From Myxococcales bacterium UBA1660 (GTDB lineage Bacteria; Myxococcota_A; Polyangia; Polyangiales; Houyiibacteriaceae), in the NCBI GenBank assembly GCA_002320815.1, contig DCLA01000103.1, forward strand, positions 1 through 5,424: a stretch of DNA of 5,424 nucleotides. The letters run 5' to 3'. The notes under the pieces are model-generated. The model had not been told where the DNA came from, ran no database searches, and saw nothing but the letters and a program-made list of their open reading frames with translations. Numbering within the stretch: position 1 is the first letter of the stretch; the number at the start of each line of letters is the position of its first letter. Positions 1 to 5,251 of the stretch are shown one piece after another. The translations under genes and the position numbers were made by a program.

Positions 1-21
1 TGCCAGCGCTTCGGGGGGGCC

Positions 22-273
22 TTCACCCAGGCGGGGCCCTCCTCCCGGGCGGAGCCCTTCTCCCAGGCGGAGCCCGAGACTCGCTCCCTCCCAAACGCGT
101 CGCCTCTCGGCGGCGGTGGCCAACGCTTCGGGGGGGCCTTCACCCAGGCGGGGCCCTCCTCCCGGGCGGAGCCCTTCTCCCAGGCGGAGCCCGAGACTCG
201 CTCCCTCCCCAACGCGCCGCCTTTCGGCGGCGGTTGCCAGCGCTTCGGGGGGGCCTTCTCCCAGGCGGGGCCC
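22..273. repeat. 18-bp subrepeats nested in the left array
   Basis: Inside each 117-bp copy an 18-bp unit close to TTCWCCCAGGCGGRGCCC is repeated head to tail. Copy 1 has units at 22-39, 40-57 and 58-75. Copy 2 has units at 139-156, 157-174 and 175-192. Copy 3 has one unit at 256-273. The single unit in copy 3 combines the TTCTCC start of the third unit with the GGGGCCC end of the first. That is what unequal recombination or slippage removing exactly two units (36 bp) would leave. Confidence 0.85.
215..232. other. GC hairpin of the repeat unit (left copy 2)
   Basis: CGCCGCC (215-221) and GGCGGCG (226-232) form a perfect 7-bp stem around the loop TTTC. The equivalent element in copy 1 lies at 98-115. 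It has a C-to-T change in the stem that still permits a G-U pair, and the loop TCTC. The right-hand array has the same stem at 5294-5311 (loop TCCC) and 5385-5402 (loop TTCC). Copy 3 has lost the right arm at the gene boundary. Confidence 0.75.
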
Positions 274-303
274 GAGACTCGCTCCCTCCCAAGCGCGCCG
301 GTC

Positions 304-1944
304 GTGCTGGGGTGCCTGTTGGCTCTGTTGGTCGCGGGGTGTCCAGAGGCGCCGCAGGGGCCGCGGTATCGCGGGGCCGGACACGAGGGGCGCCGGGCCG
401 GTGGAACCGTGGTGACCTACCACGAGTCCACCGTCGACACCCTCGACCCCCACATCGGCTGGAACGAGCTCGCCACCATGGCCGTGCGGCTCTGCATGGA
501 CGGTCTCCTGGACTACGACACCGAGGCCCAGCTCGTGCCGAGCCTCGCCGTGGCGATGCCCACCGTCAGCGCGGACGGGAAGACCTTCGCGTTCCAGCTC
601 CGGCCGGGGGTCCGGTTCCACGCGACCGAGGCCCTGCCCGGGGGCCGGGAGCTGGTCGCCGAGGACGTCGCCTGGTCCATCCGGCGGCTCCTCCATCCGG
701 ACACCGGCTCGCCGGGCTTCTCCTTCTTCACCAAGATCGTGGGCGCCCAGGCTTTCCACGACGGCGAGCGCGACGACATCCCCGGCCTCCGGGTCACCGG
801 CGAGTACACCGTGGAGTTCGAGCTCACCGAGCCGGACCAGACCTTCCTCAACGCGATGGCGATGCCCTTCGCCTACCCCCAGGCCCACGAGCACTTCGAC
901 CATTGGGGCGATGACGCGGGCAAGCACTGCACCGGCGTGGGGCCCTACGTGCTCGAGCGCTGGGAGCGCGGCGTCCAGCTCGAGTACCGCCGCAACGACG
1001 GCTACTGGGGTCCGCACACCCGCCCCGACCGGCTGATCTTCATGGAGAACCTCGACCGGCGCGTGGCTTCGCTCCGCTTCCGCAACGGTGAGGTCGGCGC
1101 GATCCATCGGCAGAACACCGCGGACTTCGTCTTCTACTCGGAGGCCGAGGCCTGGGCGCCCTACCGGAACTCCAAGCCCATCTCCAACATCTGGGGCCTG
1201 GTCATGAACACCGAGCTTGCCCCCTTCGACGACGTCCACGTCCGTCGGGCGGTCGCCTTCGCCATCGACCGCGAGGGCTGGTCCCGGGCGCGCGGTGGTC
1301 GGCTCACCCCCAACGGGCAGCTCATCCCGGCCACCCTCCCCGGCCACGTCCGGAACCTCGACGGAGCCCACCACCTGGACCTCGACCGCGCCCGGGAGGA
1401 GATGCGCTTGGCGGGACACCCCGACGGCCTGGACGAGGAGGTCACGCTGCTCCTCGGTGAAGGCGACGTGGGCCGGATCTATGGCGAGCTCATCCAATCG
1501 GATCTGGCGCGCATCGGCATCCAGGTGAAGCTCCGGCCCCTCTCGTTCGCCGCGTACCTCCAGGAGTCGGGGACCCGACGCCGGTCCCAGATGACCTTCG
1601 CCGGCTGGAACATGGACTTCCCGGACCCGGCGAACTTCTACGAGCCGCTGCTGCACTCCGACTCGATCACCGAGGAACGCTCGATGAACAAGGCGTTCTA
1701 CTCGAACCCCGAGCTCGACCGGATCCTGGACGACGCCCGGGCCGAGACCGATCGAGCCGCCCGCGCAGCGCTGTACGAGCGGGCCGCGGCGATCGTCGTC
1801 GCCGACGCGCCCTGGGCCTTCATCTTCTCGGACATGAAGATGGAGCTCTGGCAGCCCTACGTGCGCGGCTACGAGCCCCACCCGGTCTGGAGTCAGGACT
1901 ACCGCGACATCTGGCTCGACCTGCCCCGGGAACGCATCCGATGA
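304..1944 (+). CDS. ABC transporter substrate-binding lipoprotein, SBP_bac_5 (peptide/nickel) family
   Basis: This 546-residue protein is a family 5 extracytoplasmic solute receptor of the DppA/OppA type. It would capture an oligopeptide or similar solute outside the inner membrane and deliver it to the permease encoded next. Residues 1-13 are a short hydrophobic signal ending in the lipobox LVAGC, so Cys13 is the likely lipidated residue. Family signatures follow: LDPH at 47-50, the GVGPYVLERWERG block at 211-223 leading to NDGYWG (231-236), MNT...PFDDVHVRRAVAFAIDRE at 301-324, GW.MDFPDPANFYEPLL at 434-450, and NPELDRILDDA near 468-478. The length is normal for the family. GTG at 304 is the only in-frame start codon in the window. 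The signal lacks the usual Arg/Lys n-region, and the repeat array ends at the start codon, leaving no visible ribosome-binding site. The 5' end may therefore have been altered. The ligand cannot be read from the sequence. The 3' end overlaps the permease gene by ATGA. Confidence 0.93.
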   Translation: MLGCLLALLVAGCPEAPQGPRYRGAGHEGRRAGGTVVTYHESTVDTLDPHIGWNELATMAVRLCMDGLLDYDTEAQLVPSLAVAMPTVSADGKTFAFQLRPGVRFHATEALPGGRELVAEDVAWSIRRLLHPDTGSPGFSFFTKIVGAQAFHDGERDDIPGLRVTGEYTVEFELTEPDQTFLNAMAMPFAYPQAHEHFDHWGDDAGKHCTGVGPYVLERWERGVQLEYRRNDGYWGPHTRPDRLIFMENLDRRVASLRFRNGEVGAIHRQNTADFVFYSEAEAWAPYRNSKPISNIWGLVMNTELAPFDDVHVRRAVAFAIDREGWSRARGGRLTPNGQLIPATLPGHVRNLDGAHHLDLDRAREEMRLAGHPDGLDEEVTLLLGEGDVGRIYGELIQSDLARIGIQVKLRPLSFAAYLQESGTRRRSQMTFAGWNMDFPDPANFYEPLLHSDSITEERSMNKAFYSNPELDRILDDARAETDRAARAALYERAAAIVVADAPWAFIFSDMKMELWQPYVRGYEPHPVWSQDYRDIWLDLPRERIR

Positions 1945-2933
1945 TCGCCTATCTCGCGCGCCGCGCCCTCTGGGGCGTCTTCGTGGTCGTCGTGGTGGTG
2001 ACCCTGGTCTTCATGGTGGTCTTCGCCATCGGGGACCCCGCGGCCACGTCGCTGGGCGCCAACGCCAGCCCCGAGCAGGTCGCCCAGTTCGAGGAGCGCG
2101 AAGGCCTCGACCACTCGCTCGCCCGGCAATACGCCAGCTACCTGGGCGTGATGCCCTGCGTGCGGAAGTCGTCGGCCAACTACGACGGCGGCGAGGGCTT
2201 CTGCGGGCTGCTGCAGCTCGACTTCGGCTCGTCGTATCGCCACAAGGAGCCCGTCTTCGAGGTCATCGCCACCCGCTTTCCGCGGACCCTGCTCCTGGCC
2301 GTGATGACGCTCTTCTTCGAGCTACTCATCGGGCTCGGGCTCGGCGTGTTGGCCGCGACCCGCAAGGGCTCGCTCTTCGACACCGGCTTCATGGCCACCG
2401 CGTTCCTGGGGATCAGCCTCCCCACCTACGTGACCGGCCCGATCTTCCTCCTGGTCTTCGCCTTCCTCTACGGTTGGTTTCCGGTGGGTGGCTACGGCGT
2501 CGACTTCTGGGACCACGTCTACCACGGCATCCTCCCGGCCTTCACGCTGGCCATCGTCGGCGCCGCGACCTACGCGCGGGTGATGCGCTCGGAGATGGTC
2601 GAAGCCCTGCGCAACGACTACATCCGCACCGCGAAGGCCAAGGGCGTCAGCGGGTCCGGGGTGGTCCTGCGCCACGCGTTCCGTAACGCGCTCCTCCCGG
2701 TGGTCACCCTGGTCGGGCTGAGCATGGCCGTCCTGGTCAGCGGCGCGATCATCACCGAGCGGGTCTTCGCCTGGCCGGGGATGGGCAGCCTGGCCATCGA
2801 AGCGGTCCTCGCCGAGGACGCACCGATCATCATGGGCGTGGTGCTGATCTTCAGCATCATCGTCCAGGTCGCGAACCTCCTCGCCGACCTCGCCGTGGCC
2901 GCCCTCGATCCCCGTATCCGCCTGGGCAACTAG
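1941..2933 (+). CDS. ABC transporter permease, OppB/DppB family
   Basis: This 330-residue inner-membrane protein is one of the two channel subunits of a peptide/nickel-type ABC importer. Hydrophobic helices are visible at about 10-30, 114-138, 148-178, 195-212, 252-275 and 298-320. The cytoplasmic coupling (EAA) loop that docks the ATPase is clear at about 214-260: MRSEMVEALRNDYIRTAKAK followed by the RHAFRNALLPVVT block. The C-terminal ERVFAWPGMG (273-282) and ALDPRIR (321-327) are also typical. The periplasmic region after helix 1 holds an insert around 71-92 with two cysteines (73 and 88) before the conserved LDFGSSY. The start overlaps the preceding stop as ATGA, implying translational coupling. 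Only a weak purine stretch (GGGAA near 1928) precedes it. No OppC/DppC partner or ATPase gene follows, because the next gene is unrelated. Those subunits must be upstream of the window, elsewhere, or lost. Confidence 0.95.
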   Translation: MIAYLARRALWGVFVVVVVVTLVFMVVFAIGDPAATSLGANASPEQVAQFEEREGLDHSLARQYASYLGVMPCVRKSSANYDGGEGFCGLLQLDFGSSYRHKEPVFEVIATRFPRTLLLAVMTLFFELLIGLGLGVLAATRKGSLFDTGFMATAFLGISLPTYVTGPIFLLVFAFLYGWFPVGGYGVDFWDHVYHGILPAFTLAIVGAATYARVMRSEMVEALRNDYIRTAKAKGVSGSGVVLRHAFRNALLPVVTLVGLSMAVLVSGAIITERVFAWPGMGSLAIEAVLAEDAPIIMGVVLIFSIIVQVANLLADLAVAALDPRIRLGN

Positions 2934-2948
2934 AGCGCCGCCCCCGTA

Positions 2949-2966
2949 CGGCGTCGAAGCACGCCG
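2949..2966. terminator. Weak hairpin after the permease gene
   Basis: CGGCGT (2949-2954) and ACGCCG (2961-2966) form a 6-bp stem with a 6-nt loop, 16 bp after the permease stop codon. There is no T-tract, so a role as an intrinsic terminator is uncertain. It could instead mark the 3' end of the transporter transcript. In such GC-rich sequence, short stems also arise by chance. Confidence 0.25.
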
Positions 2967-2974
2967 CGGGCCCG

Positions 2975-3003
2975 TTGCGCCCTCCCCTCGGCTCGCCTAT
3001 CTC
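2975..3003 (+). promoter_or_regulatory. Candidate sigma-70-like promoter for the PPC-like gene
   Basis: TTGCGC (2975-2980) and TATCTC (2998-3003) are separated by 17 bp. Each matches about three positions of the TTGACA/TATAAT consensus. Seven nucleotides separate the -10 element from ATG at 3011, so transcription would begin at or next to the start codon. No Shine-Dalgarno lies upstream of that ATG. The matches are weak; the call rests mainly on the identical spacing seen upstream of asnS. Confidence 0.3.
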
Positions 3004-3010
3004 CACCGCC

Positions 3011-3823
3011 ATGGAGGCCTACGACGCCACGAACGCCGATCGCTACCTGCTCCGCTTCGGCCCCGACGAGGAGCTCGTCGAGGCCCTGGTCGGCTGGGTC
3101 GCCATGCGCGGGGGTCGCGCCACGGTCCGGGGCACCGGCGCCTTCCAGAGCTCGGTGGTGGCCGACGTCGACGGCGAGGAGCGGAAGGTCTCCGGCGCCG
3201 AAGCCATCAGCATCAGCGGTGTGGTCGCCGGCGGGGCCGCCCAGCTCCGGGTGACCCTCCTGCGCGGCATGCAGCCCATCGGCGGGACCCTGGTCTCCGC
3301 CACCGCGCTCGGCGCCGACCTGGAGGTCTTCGTCCTCGATCCCGACGAGGAGGCCGAGGTCTCCGCGCCGACCACGGCCGCCTCCGCGAGCCCCGGCTGG
3401 GGTGACGTCGCCGCGGCCTCGGCCGCCGCCGCCCAGGCCAAGCCCGCCGCGACGGGCGGCGCCCCCTCCTGGGCCGAGGTCGCCGCGGCCAGCCAGACCG
3501 CGGCCGCCCAGCCGGCCCCGAGGACCAAGAAGCGCCGCAAGCCCAAGCCCCAGGAGCCCCTCTTCCAGCCGGACCCTCTTCCTGGCCAGAAGCAGAAGGA
3601 CCTGAGCTATCTCGAGGAGCCCCAGCCCGAGATCGGCGACTTCGTGCTCCACAAGCAGTTCGGCAAGTGCAAGGTGGAGCGCATCGGGGAAGACGGGGGG
3701 CTGGTGATCAAGACCGCCGGGGGCCGCCGCCGCGCCATCAAGCTCACCGTGCTCGAGGTCCTCCCGCCGCACGAGGACAACCAGGGCCGGATGGTCTACC
3801 CGGTCCAGCCCCGGCGCCGCTGA
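3011..3823 (+). CDS. PPC (DUF296)-like domain protein with basic linker and C-terminal SH3/Tudor-like domain
   Basis: From ATG 3011 this is a 270-residue soluble protein with no signal peptide. An in-frame TTG at 2975 would add 12 residues, but it falls in the candidate -35 element and the added residues lie outside the domain. Residues about 10-110 (RYLLRFGPDEELVEALVGWV through GGTLVSATALGADLEVFVLD) resemble the PPC/DUF296 fold. The usual HLH and GGH histidines are replaced by Q78/R80 and T93. Residues 115-170 are a low-complexity Ala/Pro linker with two Trp motifs, WGDVAAAS at 130 and WAEVAAAS at 154. A basic patch RTKKRRKPKP lies at 171-180. Residues about 208-255, GDFVLHKQFGKCKVERIGED onward, look like a small beta-barrel of the SH3/Tudor type, comparable to the GD-V-H-x-FG segments at the C-termini of some UvrD-like helicases. 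The function is unknown. A nucleic-acid or chromatin-associated role is my inference, drawn from the basic patch, the SH3-like tail and the similar pairing of PPC with an AT-hook in plant AHL proteins. Confidence 0.82.
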   Translation: MEAYDATNADRYLLRFGPDEELVEALVGWVAMRGGRATVRGTGAFQSSVVADVDGEERKVSGAEAISISGVVAGGAAQLRVTLLRGMQPIGGTLVSATALGADLEVFVLDPDEEAEVSAPTTAASASPGWGDVAAASAAAAQAKPAATGGAPSWAEVAAASQTAAAQPAPRTKKRRKPKPQEPLFQPDPLPGQKQKDLSYLEEPQPEIGDFVLHKQFGKCKVERIGEDGGLVIKTAGGRRRAIKLTVLEVLPPHEDNQGRMVYPVQPRRR

Positions 3824-3841
3824 GTCTGGAGCCACTCTCCG

Positions 3842-3861
3842 CCTTCGGCGACTCCCGAAGG
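3842..3861. terminator. Hairpin between the PPC-like gene and asnS
   Basis: CCTTCGG (3842-3848) and CCGAAGG (3855-3861) form a perfect 7-bp stem with a 6-nt loop, about 19 bp after the stop of the PPC-like gene. No T-tract follows. It sits just before the candidate asnS promoter, so it could end the upstream transcript. If asnS is also read from further upstream, it would instead be a leader structure. Confidence 0.35.
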
Positions 3862-3863
3862 GC

Positions 3864-3892
3864 TCGACCGCGCCGCCTCCAATGGCTATAGC
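3864..3892 (+). promoter_or_regulatory. Candidate sigma-70-like promoter for asnS, possibly leaderless
   Basis: TCGACC (3864-3869, four of six matches to TTGACA) is followed after 17 bp by TATAGC (3887-3892, four of six matches to TATAAT). ATG at 3900 lies 7 nt beyond the -10, so the predicted start of transcription falls at or next to the start codon. This fits the lack of any Shine-Dalgarno. TATA-like sequence is scarce in this GC-rich window, which makes the match more notable, though it remains a prediction. Confidence 0.42.
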
Positions 3893-3899
3893 CCGGCCC

Positions 3900-5198
3900 A
3901 TGGCCGAGCACGTGCGCATCGAAGATCTGGGTTCCCATACGGGCCAGGAGGTCCTCCTCCGCGGCTGGCTCTACAACAAGCGGGGCAGCAAGAAGATCCA
4001 GTTCCTGGAGGTCCGCGACGGAAGCGGGATCGTCCAGGCCATCGTCGGGCTCCGGGACGTCGACGAGGAGACCTTCGAGGCGGCCAAGCACTTGGCCCAG
4101 GAGAGCTCCATCGAGATCCAGGGCGTGGTCAACGAGCACCCCAAGCGCCCCGGCGAATACGAGCTGCACACCAAGGCGCTCCGGCTGATCGCCGAGCCCA
4201 CCGAGGAGTACCCCATCACGCCGAAGGAGCACGGGGTCGACTTCCTCATGGACCATCGGCACCTCTGGCTCCGCAGCCGGCGCCAGCACGCGATCCTGCG
4301 CGTCCGCGCCGAGGTCATCGCCGCCGTCCGAGCCTACTTCGACGACAACGGCTTCACCCTCGTCGACGCGCCGATCTTCACGCCCAACGCCTGTGAGGGG
4401 ACCTCGACGCTCTTCGAGACCGACTACCACGGGGACACCGCGTACCTGTCGCAGTCGGGGCAGCTCTACATGGAGGCCGCCGCGGCGGCGCTGGGCAAGG
4501 TCTACTGCCTGGGGCCGACGTTCCGCGCCGAGAAGAGCAAGACCCGCCGCCACCTGGCCGAGTTCTGGATGGTGGAGCCGGAGGTCGCCTTCATGGACCT
4601 CGAGGGTGACATGGCCCTCGCCGAGGACTTCCTGGTCCACATCGTGGCCCGGGTCCTCGACCGTCGCGCCAAGGAGCTCGAGATCCTCGAGCGGGACACC
4701 AGCAAGCTGGAGATGGTGAAGGGGCCCTTCCCCCGGCTCCGCTACGAGGACGCGATCACGTTGCTCCAGAGCAAGGGCGTCGACACCAAGATCGGCGACG
4801 ACTTCGGCGGCGACGACGAGACCATCATCGCCGAGAGCTTCGACCGGCCGGTGATCGTCACCCACTACCCGGCGGCCATCAAGGCGTTCTATATGAAGCG
4901 CGATCCCGAGGACGAGCGCTGGGCGCTCGGCATGGACGTGCTGGCCCCCGAGGGCTACGGCGAGATCATCGGTGGCGGCGTCCGCGAGGAGAGCCTCGAT
5001 GTCCTCGACGCGCGCATCCGCGCCCACGACCTGCCCATCGAGGCCTTCGACTGGTACCGCGACCTCCGCAAGTACGGCTCCTTCCCCCACGCCGGCTTCG
5101 GGCTCGGTATCGAGCGGACCGTGGCTTGGATCTGCGGGCTGAAGCACGTGCGAGAGACCATCCCCTTCCCGCGCATGCTCAACCGGCTCCATCCGTAG
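3900..5198 (+). CDS. asnS: Asparaginyl-tRNA synthetase (AsnRS)
   Basis: This 432-residue cytoplasmic class IIb synthetase joins asparagine to tRNA-Asn using ATP. An OB-fold anticodon-binding domain spans about 7-100 (GQEVLLRGWLYNKRGSKKIQ, then FLEVRDGSG). The catalytic domain carries PNACEGTSTLFE (162-173), SQSGQLYMEA (about 184-193), motif 2 FRAEKSKTRRHLAEFWMVEP (208-227) and motif 3 GFGLGIER (399-406). It ends in the typical PFPRMLNRLHP. The EFWM.EPE string and the CEGTSTLFE block favour AsnRS over AspRS. The subtype resembles the shorter Bacillus subtilis form more than the Escherichia coli one. An in-frame ATG at 3882 would add MAIARP, but it lies upstream of the candidate -10 element, and homologues as I recall them begin close to MAEHVRIEDLG, so 3900 is preferred. 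Neither start has a good ribosome-binding site. Nothing suggests truncation or frameshift. The neighbours are not functionally related. Confidence 0.96.
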   Translation: MAEHVRIEDLGSHTGQEVLLRGWLYNKRGSKKIQFLEVRDGSGIVQAIVGLRDVDEETFEAAKHLAQESSIEIQGVVNEHPKRPGEYELHTKALRLIAEPTEEYPITPKEHGVDFLMDHRHLWLRSRRQHAILRVRAEVIAAVRAYFDDNGFTLVDAPIFTPNACEGTSTLFETDYHGDTAYLSQSGQLYMEAAAAALGKVYCLGPTFRAEKSKTRRHLAEFWMVEPEVAFMDLEGDMALAEDFLVHIVARVLDRRAKELEILERDTSKLEMVKGPFPRLRYEDAITLLQSKGVDTKIGDDFGGDDETIIAESFDRPVIVTHYPAAIKAFYMKRDPEDERWALGMDVLAPEGYGEIIGGGVREESLDVLDARIRAHDLPIEAFDWYRDLRKYGSFPHAGFGLGIERTVAWICGLKHVRETIPFPRMLNRLHP

Positions 5199-5199
5199 T

Positions 5200-5234
5200 T
5201 CCCCAGGGAGGGTTCGTCTCTCCCCAGGGAGGGT
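5200..5234. repeat. Direct repeat of a 14-mer downstream of asnS
   Basis: TCCCCAGGGAGGGT occurs at 5200-5213 and again at 5221-5234, offset by 21 bp with 7 bp between copies. The second copy supplies most of the left arm of the hairpin at 5227-5251. The first copy could pair with the same right arm over 8 bp (5206-5213 with 5244-5251), giving two mutually exclusive structures. Confidence 0.8.
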
Positions 5235-5251
5235 CTTCATAAGACCCTCCC
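5227..5251. terminator. Perfect 11-bp hairpin downstream of asnS
   Basis: GGGAGGGTCTT (5227-5237) and AAGACCCTCCC (5241-5251) form an uninterrupted 11-bp stem around the loop CAT, starting 29 bp after the asnS stop codon. It is the longest perfect inverted repeat I found. The position fits a transcription terminator, but no T-tract follows on either strand. It may instead be an RNA 3'-end stabiliser, a bidirectional terminator, or the boundary of the repeat element that starts where it ends. Confidence 0.6.

Larger units (their letters stand above)
1..303. repeat. Left tandem repeat array, 117-bp period
   Basis: Three consecutive copies begin at 1, 118 and 235. The first two are 117 bp each and nearly identical. 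They differ at a few bases, for example TGCCAGCGC versus GGCCAACGC at the copy start, and GCGTCGCCTCTC versus GCGCCGCCTTTC near the end. The third copy lacks 36 bp from its middle and loses similarity at about 300, just before the start codon of the next gene. Each copy holds, in order: CGCTTCG plus a run of seven G, a block of 18-bp subrepeats, GAGACTCGCTCCC, and a GC-rich hairpin. The array probably continues left of the window. The same core returns at 5251-5424 in the same orientation, so this is a dispersed family. There are no unique spacers, so it is not a CRISPR array. The stretch holds no gene I can support. One frame is open throughout, but it has no start codon before 304. Confidence 0.93.

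Noticed and set aside
13..253. Seven-G tracts (13-19, 130-136, 247-253) as phase-variation switches or G-quadruplexes
   Set aside because: They lie upstream of the start codon, are short for slippage control, and the four closely spaced G-runs needed for a quadruplex are not present.
1..303. Left array as a protein-coding repeat domain fused to the lipoprotein
   Set aside because: The frame is open, but it contains no start codon. The related right array has a 91-bp period that would break the frame, and a fusion would bury the lipobox. Kept only as a question about the gene start.
1..303. CRISPR array
   Set aside because: Copies are contiguous, 117 bp long, and have no unique spacers between short repeats; no cas gene is present.
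116..914. Open frames at 116-415 and 234-914 on the plus strand
   Set aside because: Both start inside the repeats, are Arg/Pro/Gly-rich, and overlap the well-supported binding-protein gene in another frame.
3882..3899. ATG at 3882 as the asnS start
   Set aside because: It adds only MAIARP, has no ribosome-binding site at a workable distance, and lies upstream of the candidate -10 element. ATG 3900 fits family N-termini better.
2930..3919. 329-codon open frame on the minus strand opposite the PPC-like gene
   Set aside because: It is a low-complexity Gly/Arg/Ala translation mirroring the sense gene, whose strand shows recognisable domains.
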